A DNA stretch of 64,000 nucleotides from Galdieria partita. Lineage: Eukaryota; Rhodophyta; Bangiophyceae; Galdieriales; Galdieriaceae. Position numbers and translations under genes: made by a program. This document shows, piece after piece, positions 41,151 to 52,300 of the stretch (its first letter is position 1; every line of letters starts with the position of its first letter). Below the pieces are notes generated by a model. That model ran no database searches. It worked only from the letters and a program-made list of their open reading frames with translations, and was not told the origin of the DNA. The stretch is taken from assembly GCA_025991245.1 (NCBI GenBank), contig BQMJ01000017.1, positions 62,001-126,000 on the forward strand. The letters run 5' to 3'.

Positions 41151-43809
41151 ATGGATTGGGATATACTGACTCCGTCTCAACCTGCTAGGTTGTCGATCAA
41201 CAGAAAGGCAGGTCGCTGGAACAGTGAGGAAGGATGGCAAGCATACTTTCCTGAAGAAGCGGATACAGAGTTAATAGACTCAGAGGCTCATAGAACCAAG
41301 TTCGAAGGACGAAAAACGATAGTGGAAACATTGTACCACTTTTTTGAGAATCAGGGAACAGGATTGCTCCAAAAAGCAGTCGAAGGAAAGGTAAGTTCCA
41401 TATACTTCCTTTACCCACTAAAATCTCGAAGAAAACTGGAACCTTCGTGTCGTCGATATTTGTGGACTATCGAGCTTTCAAGAAAAGTTGTCCAATACCA
41501 GACTTTGAGAATGCAATATGTAATATACCAGAAGAAACTATTCCATGCTTAAGCCTTGCTGCAATAAGATTTTTGGAGCAGCTATCAGAGCAAATAGAAC
41601 AACAAAGCATAAACGAAACCCATGATTGTCAATATTCTCACACATTCTTGGAAGCCCTTAAGTCAATACCCCCAGTAAATCCTGGTGCTAGGCCGTGGGT
41701 CCGTTTCTACAATTTGGAACAATCCACTCCTCTCAAAGACTTAAAAGCAGCATTTGTGGGAAAATTAGTGTCTGTCACGGGAACTGTCATTCGTGTCAGT
41801 AATATCCGACAGCAAGTTCTTACAATTCCTTTCATTTGCTGTCGATGTGGAAATGAAATATTGAAATATCTCCCGGATTATAAATATTGTGTGCCTCACA
41901 AGTGCATTTCTGACACATGCAAGTCGAAAATGTTTAAACCTGTGAGAAACAGAGCACTCACAGTTGATTGGCAGAAAATCCGTATTCAGGTAGGAAATTA
42001 CGCTTCAATTCTCTATGGAGTTAACTTGAGACAGGAAGCAGGAAACGAGACTAATTCGAAAGAAGCTGGGAGAATGCCAAGAATGATAGATATAGAGCTT
42101 ACTGGAGACCTCATTGACAGCTGTCACCCCGGAGACGTAGTCTCAGTCTGTGGCATTATAAAGGTTCTACCAGTTTCAGGAGAGAACGGAAACAGAAATG
42201 AGCAAACTCAAAAAAGTCTACATCATCTTTACATTGATGCCAATTCGGTGATAAAGGGATCGAAGGGTTTCTTATCTGAAGAAAACATACACCTGATGAA
42301 GCCTCTCAAATTCCGTCGTGAAGATATAGCTGTTTTTAAGAAAATTGCTCAAGAGGACGATGCCTTTTCAATCCTTGTGAAATCTTTGTGCCCTTCTATA
42401 TATGGAAATGATATTATAAAAGCTGGTTTAACACTCATTCTCTTCGGTGGTGAGTCCAAGAAAGATTCAAACTATCAGGACAACCAATCGATTCGCTCCG
42501 ATCTACACTGCCTTCTGGTAGGTGACCCAGGTCTAGGAAAATCCCAAATGCTCAAATCTATCTGCGACTTGTCTCCAAGAGGAGTTTACGTTTCTGGAAA
42601 CAGCAGTTCGGCAGCTGGATTGACTGTGACGGTTGTAAAAGAACAAGGGTCCGGAGATTACTCCCTTGAAGCCGGTGCTTTGGTTCTAGGCGACCAGGTA
42701 ACATTACATTATTTCGTTGATACGTACAATCTGATTTCAGTTTCATAGGGAATTTGCTGCGTGGATGAATTCGACAAGATGAGAAATGAACACCAGGCAT
42801 TATTAGAAACTATGGAACAGCAAAGAGTTTCGATTGCAAAAGCCGGAATTCTTTGCAGTTTATCAGCACGGACAAGTGTCATTGCAGCCGCGAATCCTTG
42901 CAAGGGTCATTATGATAGCTCCAAAACTATATCTGACAATCTACGAATGTCCCCGCAGTTGCTTTCACGCTTCGATCTAATCTTTTTAATGCTTGATAAG
43001 CCTCATGAAAGTAAAGATAGGCAACTCGCAGAATATGTAACTTCAATGCATTTAAAGCAATCCCAGAAAGCTTCGGATGCAAGAAGGAGCTACGGGGAAC
43101 CAGGAAGTCAGTTGAGATTGACTAACTCAGAAATCAGTCTGACAACTCGACTCGAGAAAACGATTCCAAAAGATAAGTTACTCTCTCATAGCATATTTCG
43201 GCGTTACGTAAGCTTTGCAACTAGTACCATCAAACCAGTAAGTCGCAGTCTCTCTACTAAAATTCTTCAACTCAACATTGCTACAGCAGCTAAATAGCTC
43301 TGCAAAGAAAGTTCTTCAGGAACTGTACTTGGAATTACGAAGGCAAAACAAACAAGAAACTGATCCGATTCCAGTTACCACAAGGTTGTTAGAGAGTCTT
43401 GTCCGATTGACGGAAGCTCGTGCAAGATCCGAATTACGAAACGAAGCAACAGAAGATGACGCCAAGGTAACCTACTTTGTGATTTGAAGAAAACGAACCA
43501 ACTCTTTCTCAGGATGTTGTAGAAATTATGCGGCATTCCATCATTGCAACACAGGGTCAAACGAGCTCAAAACTAAAGGGACCTAAGCGTGCAAGTCAAG
43601 CAGCCCAATTTAAAAAGTTCCTTCGCATCCTACAGGCCGAGGCTTCTCGAACCAGCAAGACTCTCTTTTCAAATGAAGACCTCAAGGAACTGGGAAAGAG
43701 ACTTTCCATTCCCAACGAACAAGTGAAAGAACTGGTGGAACGATTGAACTATGAGGGTTTCTTGATTCGAAAGCGTGACCAATGGAAACTAATGACTTGT
43801 GATTTATAG
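41151..43809 (+). CDS. MCM8: DNA helicase MCM8
   Basis: Five exons, 41151-41390, 41432-42697, 42749-43237, 43287-43466 and 43513-43809 (823 aa, phases close). The N-terminal part has SSIFVDYRAF, an OB segment GTVIRVSNIRQQV and a zinc-binding Cys cluster (CCRCGNE, later CISDTCKSK). MCM box: Walker A GDPGLGKSQMLK, pre-sensor GDYSLEAGALVL, Walker B GICCVDEFDKM, sensor region SVIAAANPCKGHY and arginine finger LLSRFDLIF. The C-terminus has a winged-helix-like end. MCM8 acts with MCM9 in homologous recombination and is distinguished from MCM2-7 by its N-terminal sequence and length (human about 840 aa). An E2F-type site precedes the start. Confidence 0.93.
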
Positions 43810-43856
43810 GATTCCACTCCGTCATATTATAGTGGCAAACTCAGTTTTGTGTACGA

Positions 43857-45584
43857 ATGACTCGTCTCTGGAAACTGTCTGGGTGCACGTCGCGGCTTTT
43901 GTTTTCCAAATATAGACTATTTTCATCTGTTGCTGAGGAGGTTCGTGACAGACTTGAATATGACTTGGTGATTGTTGGAGCAGGTCCTGCTGGCTTATCG
44001 GCAGCAATCCGTTTTAAACAAAAGTGCCTAGAAAGTAATGTGGATCTAGGTGTGTGTGTTTTGGAAAAGGGTTCCGAAGTGGGAGCACATATTCTTTCTG
44101 GAAACGTTTTTGAACCAAGGAGCTTGAAGGAACTGTTGCCTGACTATGAGAAACGCAACGCTCCACTACACACACCCGCAAAAAGGGACGAATTTTACGT
44201 CTTAACTCAAGCGAGAGCGTTTAGACTGCCGACACCTCCTCAAATGCACAATAAGGGCAATTATGTTATTTCCCTTTCGGAGTTGACGCGTTGGTTAGCA
44301 TCAGAAGCAGAGCAGTTGGGAGTTGAAATATATCCAGGTTTTGCAGCCAAATCAGCTGTTTATGACTCCAAGGGAAAGGTATGCGGAGTGGTTACAAACG
44401 ATTTTGGCATTGCCAAAGATGGCAATAAAAAGCCTAGTTTTCAACCTGGTGTAGAAGTTCGTGGAAAAGTCACTTTGCTTGCAGAAGGATGTCGTGGTTC
44501 AATCTCTAAAGAAATTATGAAACGCTTTGGCTTACAATCCAATTGCGACCCCCAATCTTATGCTCTAGGTATTAAGGAAGTTTGGAGAGTCCCTGAGGAA
44601 AAGCATCAGGCTGGTCTAGTTGTTCATACTGTCGGGTGGCCTCTAGACAGTAGAACCTATGGAGGATCGTTTATTTATCATATGTCGGAGTCTCGTATAG
44701 CGCTAGGGTTAGTTGTTTCATTAGATTATGAAAATCCTTATTTGTCACCTTATCAAGAACTACAAAAGTTTAAAACCCATCCCAAAATATCGAAGATGCT
44801 TGAAGGTGGTGAAGTTATTCAGTATGGAGCTCGATCACTCAATGAAGGCGGTTTCCAGTCAATCCCAAAGTTGGCATTTCCTGGAGGGGCATTGATTGGT
44901 TGTTCTGCTGGCTTTTTAAATGTACCCAAGATTAAGGGTACTCATACTGCGATGAAAAGTGGAATGCTTGCTGCAGAAAGTGCATTCGAATACTTAAATG
45001 GAAGCAAACAATATTCAGAGGGTGAAGTTGAACTAGAAAGTTACGAACACACTCTACGTAACTCTTGGGTCTACGATGAGTTATCTCGAGAGAGAAACAT
45101 CCGCCCTGGTTTTCGATTAGGTCTTCTAGGAGGCTTAACCAACGCTGCAATAGAAACTTATGTCTTTCGTGGAAAGAGTTTTTGGACTTTGCACCTGCCA
45201 TATGAAGCAAATGAGAGTTTAAAGCCTGCATCGTCGGCCAAAAAGATCGCTTATCCGAAACCTGATGGAAAACTTACATTTGATATTTTGACGTCTGTAG
45301 CCTTGAGTGGTACCAATCATGATCATGACCAACCTCCCCATTTAAAAGTCAAAGATTCAAAAATTGTTGAAGAAGTGAACTGGAGGCTGTATGCAGGTCC
45401 AGAAAGTAGATATTGTCCTGCAAGGGTTTACGAATATGTGGAAGACGAGTCAGGACAACCCAAGTTGCAGATCAATGCTCAAAATTGTCTACATTGTAAA
45501 GCGTGTGATATCAAAGATCCAAAACAAAATATACAATGGACTGTTCCTGAAGGTGGTGGAGGTCCGAAGTACACAATAATGTGA
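43857..45584 (+). CDS. Electron-transfer flavoprotein:ubiquinone oxidoreductase
   Basis: Single exon, 575 aa. After a basic, Ser/Leu/Arg-rich mitochondrial-type presequence (about 1-30) comes the FAD-binding VIVGAGPAGLSAAIRFK, then GAHILSGNVFEP, LLAEGCRGSIS, GTHTAMKSGMLAAE and a C-terminal 4Fe-4S domain with CPARVYEYV and NCLHCKACDIKDP supplying four Cys. The enzyme passes electrons from ETF, reduced by acyl-CoA and amino-acid dehydrogenases, to ubiquinone at the inner mitochondrial membrane. Length and all cluster ligands agree with the family. It follows MCM8 after only 47 bp. Confidence 0.96.
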   Translation: MTRLWKLSGCTSRLLFSKYRLFSSVAEEVRDRLEYDLVIVGAGPAGLSAAIRFKQKCLESNVDLGVCVLEKGSEVGAHILSGNVFEPRSLKELLPDYEKRNAPLHTPAKRDEFYVLTQARAFRLPTPPQMHNKGNYVISLSELTRWLASEAEQLGVEIYPGFAAKSAVYDSKGKVCGVVTNDFGIAKDGNKKPSFQPGVEVRGKVTLLAEGCRGSISKEIMKRFGLQSNCDPQSYALGIKEVWRVPEEKHQAGLVVHTVGWPLDSRTYGGSFIYHMSESRIALGLVVSLDYENPYLSPYQELQKFKTHPKISKMLEGGEVIQYGARSLNEGGFQSIPKLAFPGGALIGCSAGFLNVPKIKGTHTAMKSGMLAAESAFEYLNGSKQYSEGEVELESYEHTLRNSWVYDELSRERNIRPGFRLGLLGGLTNAAIETYVFRGKSFWTLHLPYEANESLKPASSAKKIAYPKPDGKLTFDILTSVALSGTNHDHDQPPHLKVKDSKIVEEVNWRLYAGPESRYCPARVYEYVEDESGQPKLQINAQNCLHCKACDIKDPKQNIQWTVPEGGGGPKYTIM

Positions 45585-45685
45585 TAATTTTGGAAACTTT
45601 GCAATAAAGGAATCTAAACCTTTTTTAGAAAATGACTTGTGTTTACAAAAGTGAATTTCAATTGGGACAAAGCCATCAAAATATT

Positions 45686-46915
45686 TTACAGTTCAAAGCG
45701 CTCGAATGGCAACGGTTCCCAAAATTCTAACGGGCGCATATATGGAGACATTTGAAATGTTCTCAATGGCTTATTAGCGTTGACATCTAAGAATTCCATT
45801 CATTCATTCCTACCTTTGGGAATCCAGACAGCTTAACGTTCTATTCTCAGCATGTTTCGAAGTCATTGCTTTGAAAATAATGTCAACCAAGTCCTGTTTG
45901 GAAATGCTTCCATATCCCTTGGGTGACTCTGTTACTACTGCATGACCCGTTTTCTATCAAAATAGGGAATCAACTAGAGCTCAATGAAAGACTTGTCGAC
46001 CCATAGCATACCAAACGATCTTCCAAAGGTCCTAGTCGTAAAATGGTATATACAATTCCTTTCCAGTAATTAGAAATGCCACACAAAAACAAATATCACC
46101 ATGCGCACCACTATTTCTCACTAAATGTTCTGCTCGTGTCTGTGTTTTCAAATGTTGTCTAATTACCGGCGCAATCTCAGCAGGAACTACACAAACGCTA
46201 TCACCGGCACCTATCGAACTCAACAAAATCAAACGCAACTGACAATTTCTACCAAACAATATAAGAAATCTATCCAATAAAATAGACAACCGTTCTCTTA
46301 CTTTGCAGCAACCACCAAATTGGAGATACAAGCTTGACAGTCTTCAACCAGGTCGCTCATCCCTAGATGCAAATCTAAAATAATATGTGTCAATTTCATC
46401 CTCTGGAAAGAGTTTTCTGTGGAATGAACGTCATTCAGGTCAATAAAGAGGGACGACTCCTTTCCAAGTATTATAAAAATCTAGCGTCAGGGTTTCTTCC
46501 ATCTAAATAAAGTCTTAGCTCCTACCATGGATGGCGTATCTAAACAGAGCACCGAACCCTTTGAAAATCCTTAATAGTTAAAAATGCCTGGGATAACAAA
46601 GTTTCTCACCTTGAGGAGGAACATCAATCCACCTACATAGTGATTATCTACAGCCGAGTTGTGAAACAACTGAAACAAATCTCTTGATGGGCTTGCAATC
46701 AAAGTATGTAACTGACAAGTTGTCTTATTCGTCTGGTGAGTTGATGCGAGTTTTTGAAGACGAGGGACGAATAGTCTCTTGTTATAAGTGGAATATGAAG
46801 AAAGAGTCCTCCCAACGAGTCGATTTGTATTGTGGAGTTGCTTGTGTTTGACAAGAGACTTTGTTCCGCAACAAGAAATGAAACAAGAAACTTTCTTCCG
46901 ACTAGTCGTAGGCAT
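45686..46915 (-). CDS. NmrA-like atypical short-chain dehydrogenase, 5' exons uncertain
   Basis: Minus-strand gene from an ATG at 46915 to a TAA at 45686-45688. The well-supported part joins several exons: DCQACISNLVVAAK, then RLILLSSIGAGDSV, TRAEHLVRNSG, VYTILRLGPLEDR, TGHAVVTESPKGYGSISKQD and a C-terminus ending PLPFERFEL. This is the pattern of NAD(P)-binding atypical SDR proteins (LLSSIGA, then K/R-x-x-AE-x-x-L, YTI-x-R-x-G, G-x-IS-x-x-D). Members act in plastid assembly or redox sensing. The first exon is Ser/Thr/Lys-rich like a presequence. The expected GxxGxxG nucleotide motif is not seen, and exon borders between about 46360 and 46600 remain unsolved, so cofactor binding is doubtful. 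Confidence 0.6.
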
Positions 46916-47187
46916 CTTTCTTCGTTTCTCTAAAACTACTGTGCAATGATTTCAACAGATGGAAAATTCAGTTTTACATTCTTTCATGGATACCAGAAGA
47001 ATATGGTTCACATTAGAGTTGTTACGAAAGTTATCAGAAACACTTTATACTGCCGAATTTCAATAGGAATATTGCAAACCATTTCTACAAAATTGAATCA
47101 TGCCACAGTAATCAAATTATCACCTTTGTTCATCTCTCATCAACTTTTCTCATCTTCTTGTGGTTGGATACTTCATACTTATTCCAT

Positions 47188-48468
47188 TTAAATCTCGTCG
47201 TTAAGTATTCTATTGCGTATATCTTTCATGTACTCTACCATAAAAATTGCATTGTGCAAAGATAAAAGTGTCAAAGCCATCGGTTCTCGTGCTTTTACTA
47301 AATGATGAAGATAAGCCAAAGTTACATCTTTCAAACCCCATTCGGGATCTGGAGGCTCAAAAATATTTTTATATTTTGATTGCGAAATATGCAAAACTCC
47401 TCGTCGAGTAAACAAATTTCCATGTCTTCCAACTCGAAAAGGGTAACATGAATCCATTGTATCCACTCCCAACGGAACGACACGTTCAATAGACTCCAAA
47501 TCGGCAATTCCCAACAAGTGATTGGGATATGCCGTCGGTAGTCGAGGCATGACAAACTCTAAAAGTTGAAACAGTTCCTGACGATTCTTTCCAAGACTTC
47601 CTCCGATAGCAAAGCCATCAAAAGGTAAAGAACATAGAAAATCAATACTTTTCTGCCGCAATTCGTTATCAATTCCGCCATGAATTACAGCGTACATCGC
47701 TTGACTCTGTATATTTCGTTGATGTTCTTGTAAACTTCGTAGTTCCCAACGATGTGTCAAGTTTACAGATTCTTCCAATTTACTTCTTTCCATATGATAA
47801 GGTGGCAACTCGTCCAAAGGAATAATAATATCTCCTTTCAAACACTTTTGTATTTGAACAGAATATTCTGGAGTAAGCGTTATTTTGGAGCCATCTCTAT
47901 AAGATCGAAATGTAGCACCTTCTTCGGTCACTGAAAGTAACAAATTGGTTAGTTTCTTGTTCCTCCCACTTCTTGACTTCATATTCAACTCGTCATAAAC
48001 AGAACCATGCGAAAGTGAAAATACTTGAAACCCTCCACTGTCGGTAATAATGGCGCCTTTTCTATTCATAAACTTGTGTAAACCACCAGCTGACTCTATT
48101 ACCGAAGGACCCGGATGCAATAACAAATGATACGTATTGCAGAACATCAATTGTTGTCCTGCTTCACCTACCAGACGATGATCGACGTGTTTAAGTGCAG
48201 CATTGGTTGCTACTGCTACATATGCTGGTGTATCAATGACACCGTGAGGTGTGTGAATCCTGCCTACCCGAGCACGAGACTTGCTCGATTGATGAATAAC
48301 TTGAAACCGAAAAAAGTCTTTAAGTTCTCTTTTCTCTTCCACATGGGTAGCTGTTTGACAAAATTGTCTCCTATTTGGATGACAATCAACTTGATAGGAA
48401 AAGTAGTATCGCTTATCTAACCCATGAAAACATCCCAACAGCCGTCGAACAAAGTGAATGGCATTCAT
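47188..48468 (-). CDS. tRNA-guanine transglycosylase homologue lacking zinc cysteines
   Basis: Single exon, 426 aa. TGT-fold motifs: HTPHGVIDTPAYV, FCNTYHLLLHPG, ITDSGGFQVFSL with the conserved Asp, IPLDELPPYH, VIHGGIDNELR, DGFAIGGSLGK and GVDTMDSCYPFRVGRHG with the nucleophile Asp. TGT exchanges guanine-34 for queuine in tRNAs with GUN anticodons. The C-terminal CxCxxC zinc site should follow DPExG, but here the text runs PDPEWGLKDVTLAYLHHL with a deletion and no Cys; only the later His (SLHNA) remains. The N-terminal 45 residues look like an organelle presequence. Activity is therefore uncertain. Confidence 0.85.
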   Translation of the reverse strand: MNAIHFVRRLLGCFHGLDKRYYFSYQVDCHPNRRQFCQTATHVEEKRELKDFFRFQVIHQSSKSRARVGRIHTPHGVIDTPAYVAVATNAALKHVDHRLVGEAGQQLMFCNTYHLLLHPGPSVIESAGGLHKFMNRKGAIITDSGGFQVFSLSHGSVYDELNMKSRSGRNKKLTNLLLSVTEEGATFRSYRDGSKITLTPEYSVQIQKCLKGDIIIPLDELPPYHMERSKLEESVNLTHRWELRSLQEHQRNIQSQAMYAVIHGGIDNELRQKSIDFLCSLPFDGFAIGGSLGKNRQELFQLLEFVMPRLPTAYPNHLLGIADLESIERVVPLGVDTMDSCYPFRVGRHGNLFTRRGVLHISQSKYKNIFEPPDPEWGLKDVTLAYLHHLVKAREPMALTLLSLHNAIFMVEYMKDIRNRILNDEI

Positions 48469-48720
48469 CGCGAGAAATTGTTTTGTCTACATTCAGCCTT
48501 TTGGACGGTGACCTGCAGAGTCTCTCAGTTGAATCATTGATAGTAACTAGTTCCTGTTATACACAATTTAGTATTTATTTTTCTAAAAGAATTGAATGCG
48601 CGTACCAGAATTTTTCAACGCTCCTCTAACTTGTGAAATATCCATGAATGGAACGTGTAAGAACACAGACCTCTTGAGGGAAGAGAGGGTGGAAGATGGA
48701 GCCGGCGGTAAGTATAGCGA

Positions 48721-49521
48721 ATGAACCTTCCAGATGGTCCCTCGTATGTTTATCATGGTTATGTAGGATTGTTGAAGAGCCATTTGGACCTCGAGTCTAC
48801 AGATTCCATTACTGAGAAGAGTTTTTCTGAGAATCATTCAGTCTCTTCTTCAGGCTCGAATGATGTTCAGGATACAACAGTAAACTACGTGGGGGAGTCT
48901 TCGGATACTTCGAGGAGACATAATTCACTTGTAAATGTTGCTCAAGTTTTGTTGGAGTCTATTGGTGAAGATGTCAACCGGGAAGGTTTGAGGAAGACAC
49001 CGGAACGATTTGCTAAAGCAATAGAGTTTTTGACAAGCGGTTATCAACAGAGCATTGAGGAAGCAGTCAACGGAGCGTTGTTTGAAGAAGATGTGGACGC
49101 ACAGGAGCCAGTCACCGTAAGGGATATTGATGTCTTTTCTCTTTGTGAGCATCATATGCTTCCATTTTTTGGCAAATGCACAGTGTCGTATGTACCCAAT
49201 AAGAAAGTGATTGGCCTTAGTAAATTGGGAAGAATTGTGGACATTTTAAGTAGACGTTTACAAGTCCAAGAAAGACTGACAAAGCAAATTGCAGAAACAA
49301 TAGAAGAAATTACGGAAGCTCATGGAGTTGCAGTGGAAATGGAGGCAAGGTAAGCACGAAGTTTTGTTGTTTTTGGAGTATTTTGGTTGAGCACATTTTG
49401 TAGACACTTATGTATGGCTTGTCGAGGTGTACAAAAGAACAATGCAGTAACAATAACTCGTTCGATGAGAGGCGAGTTTAAGACAAATACTATTTTGAGA
49501 CAAGAATTTTTGAAAAAATAA
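48721..49521 (+). CDS. GTP cyclohydrolase I
   Basis: Two exons, 48721-49349 and 49404-49521 (248 aa). The catalytic domain starts near residue 78 ([20 protein letters not shown]). Zinc ligands sit in [15 protein letters not shown] and HLCMACRGV, and [20 protein letters not shown] and the terminal [10 protein letters not shown] are diagnostic. The enzyme makes dihydroneopterin triphosphate, the first step of folate and pterin synthesis. A Ser-rich, acidic N-terminal extension of about 70 residues precedes the domain and does not look like a classical transit peptide. It is divergent from the TGT gene across about 250 bp. Confidence 0.95.
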
Positions 49522-49727
49522 ATGGTTTGACTACTTGTATGGCTATTCCAGTCGATAATAAACTCTGCAGTTGTTGGGAGAGTCCAAAAAATCATTTCAT
49601 ATCCAAAAACAATCACACGAATAACATGATCGGAAAATACTAAAGTGATATGCATAACGAATATTTGTTGCAGGATGTGATTCACACTTGGCAGAAATAG
49701 TATATATGTGGAAACTCACAGTAATTA

Positions 49728-52133
49728 CTATTCCGGCACAGGAAGAAGAGGTTTTGGAAGACTATCCTTTCGACGATAAAAGTACATATATGCTTGTCCT
49801 AAATAGGGAGACTCTGCAATACTCACTTTCTCATCATTGTATAGTATCCAGTGTGAATCAACATATGTATATGCAACATAATGTCCACTGCTGGTAGAAG
49901 AACCTAAATGTACTATTGCTCCAACTAGTTGATAACTTGTATCTTCCACAGAAGGTCCCCAACAAGTGCCACTTAATGAAATTCGTTCGTCTACTTGTTG
50001 AATACGACTTTGATCATTCCTATCAGGATGACTAAATAACCAATCTAGTGCGCGTTCTAATGAAAAATCACATTGAAGTAGTGCGTGTTTTGCATCTTGT
50101 GCACGAAACCCCATGTTTACAAGTGTCTCAACTTGTTCATTCAGTAAGGAGGAATCTGCAGCAGGTGAGTCCTCTTGTTCTTGATTCCCTATCAACCAAG
50201 CAACAGCATCTTCTAAATTAGAACAATTACCTTCCGTCAAGGCTCTTTCCGCTGCTTCTCTCGCAAATCCCATCTGAACAAGTTGATTCAAGAGTTCTAT
50301 GTTAACTCTTGAAGAAGGCAGCAACGTCTCATCATCTTTTGGCTGGCAACCTCGCTCAGCAATTTTCCAGTCGCTCAGATTAATCTCCAAAGGAACTTCA
50401 ATATTGTCCCTTAGCTTCACAGGTGTCCAACCTTCTCCAATTCCGAATCTTCTAACAGTAATAGGAAGGATACAAGGAAAAGTCTGCATTCTGTTGGACT
50501 TGCTGGCTTTCGTTCTTCGTGATGATGTTTCTGCACAGACTGGACATTCAAATTCAACCCACTCATCCTTCAATGCAGCTTCCAAACAATCCTTCAACGT
50601 AACTTGAGCTGAACAATTGTCCTTTATAGGAGATTCAAGAGGTACGTCTAAACCTGAACAAGACACTTCCAAGTAGCGAACTCCTTTACAACTATCACAT
50701 TGTAGTCGTTGACACATCTTGAATTGAAATGCCTCCAAGAGATCGGGAACATAATGTTTATAATATAGCGAACACCTTTGCAAAGTAACCAATAGAAATT
50801 GCAAAAATTCTGAGGCATCCTGCTGTCTCATTGAGGAGAATTCTGGATGACTACGTGCTACTGCCTCTTTCACAAACTTGTTAAGATATGTCACCTACAA
50901 GAGAAATGGCAAGTTCTTACTCTTTAACATTCTTGGCGCGATTCCTTTAGGATGTACAACATCACCATCGCCCTTGTTCAAGAATCCATATCTACCACTA
51001 TACAAGCCATACCCCAACTTGAACATTTGTAAGCAAACGTCTTCCGATGGAGGTTCAGTACTAAACAAGTAGAATTGATCAACTAGATCAAGTCCTGCAC
51101 AACGAAAAAAAAGTTCTCGAAACACGTCTGTTGCAAAAAGACATTGCATAACCGAAGCAAAATAACAACTGTTTCCAAGATTGACAAGGCCTGTCTTTCC
51201 GGGACCGTATGTAGGCGTCAATGCCTTTCCATCTTCATAAGATTGAGTAAAATCCAACGCCAAATTTTGTTCCAGTTCCATTTCTGAAATAGTTGCCTCC
51301 GTTTGCTGCTGTTCTGAAAGCACGATTCCCAATCTATCCAGATGACTCTCTAGTTTTGGATCTAGTCTCTCCTCATCACAAAAGTAGCAGTGTACGTCTG
51401 CGGTTCCTTTACTAGCAGAAATACTGCCCAATTTGACAGAAACAGGATGACCAGTATTCGTGGAATGTTCCAAACCGTGATTGTTTCCTCCGCTTCCATC
51501 AAAGTTTTGTCTACCACAGCCTACGTGACCACAGACTAAACAAAGCCACAAATTGCTTGTCAAATCACAATGTTCACACTTTGTTTGAGACTTTGCGCCA
51601 ATTTTCTTGCAATCTTCTGATTGTTCTAAAAACGCAGTATGTTCACAAACTTCCAGTTGTAACTGCCACGAGGAAGTGAAAGTGTTCTTTGATTCAGTTT
51701 CAGCCTCCTTAATTTTCTGCCGAATATCTTCATACTTCCACTTGAGATCTTCCTCCAAAGGCTCTCCTGTTTCAAGATAAACCAATGTGTCCGTAACTTG
51801 AATCTGTTCCTTTGAGCCTTCTAAAGGGGCTCCTCCTTCTACCCCTATAGCCAGTTTGGTAATCTTTTCTGCAGGTGGTTTTTCACTGGAATCACTTGCA
51901 ACCACAGTTGCTACTAGATTCAATCCTATCTGGTGTCCTGTTTTACGGAAATGTAGCAAACTGTGGTGGTTATCGACACAAAAACAACCAAAACAAGACA
52001 GACACACATTGACTCCCCCTGGCGATTGCTGTTATATGGTCATTGACTGTATCAAAATAATAAAGTCAAACTTTACCTGGTCGTCAAAACATAACATACA
52101 CTGTTCCTTCTCCACTGGACCTAAAGAGTCCAT
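49728..52133 (-). CDS. Ubiquitin carboxyl-terminal hydrolase 5/UBP14 (isopeptidase T)
   Basis: Three exons on the minus strand, 52077-52133, 50921-52028 and 49728-50866 (767 aa, phases close). An N-terminal Cys-rich variant zinc finger (CMLCFDD, CLSCFGCFC) precedes a UBP zinc finger (CEHCDLTSNLWLCLVCGHVG, then HYxxTGHPV-like STNTGHPVSV). The USP Cys box is GLVNLGNSCYFASVMQC and the His box is SGHYVAYTYV, near the end. Two UBA domains (LLNQLVQMGFAREAAERAL, VETLVNMGFRAQDAKHAL) are inserted between them. This is the USP5/UBP14 architecture, an enzyme that disassembles free polyubiquitin. The second intron contains an in-frame TAG and was placed by the MLK...AVARSHPEF conservation. Confidence 0.93.
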
Positions 52134-52300
52134 TTTCTCTTTCCAAAATCAAAATAAAGAATGCAACACAACACTTTATTCATGTGAAAATATCAAATAT
52201 CCTGGAAACTTAAAGTCCCACATTACTTTCATGAGAACTACAATGAAAACTGAAACTCCAAAAGTTAAATAACTTAATAATACCTGAAGAAAGATTGAGT

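Noticed and set aside
46946-47191. 81-codon plus-strand frame
   Set aside because: It lies between two minus-strand genes in AT-rich sequence, has no recognisable motif and overlaps the TGT 3' end.
50895-50897. In-frame TAG between two long USP5 frames, suggesting stop read-through
   Set aside because: A 54-nt intron (50867-50920) with GTAAG donor, CTTAAC branch-like site and AAAG acceptor removes the stop and restores the conserved MLK...HPEF spacing.
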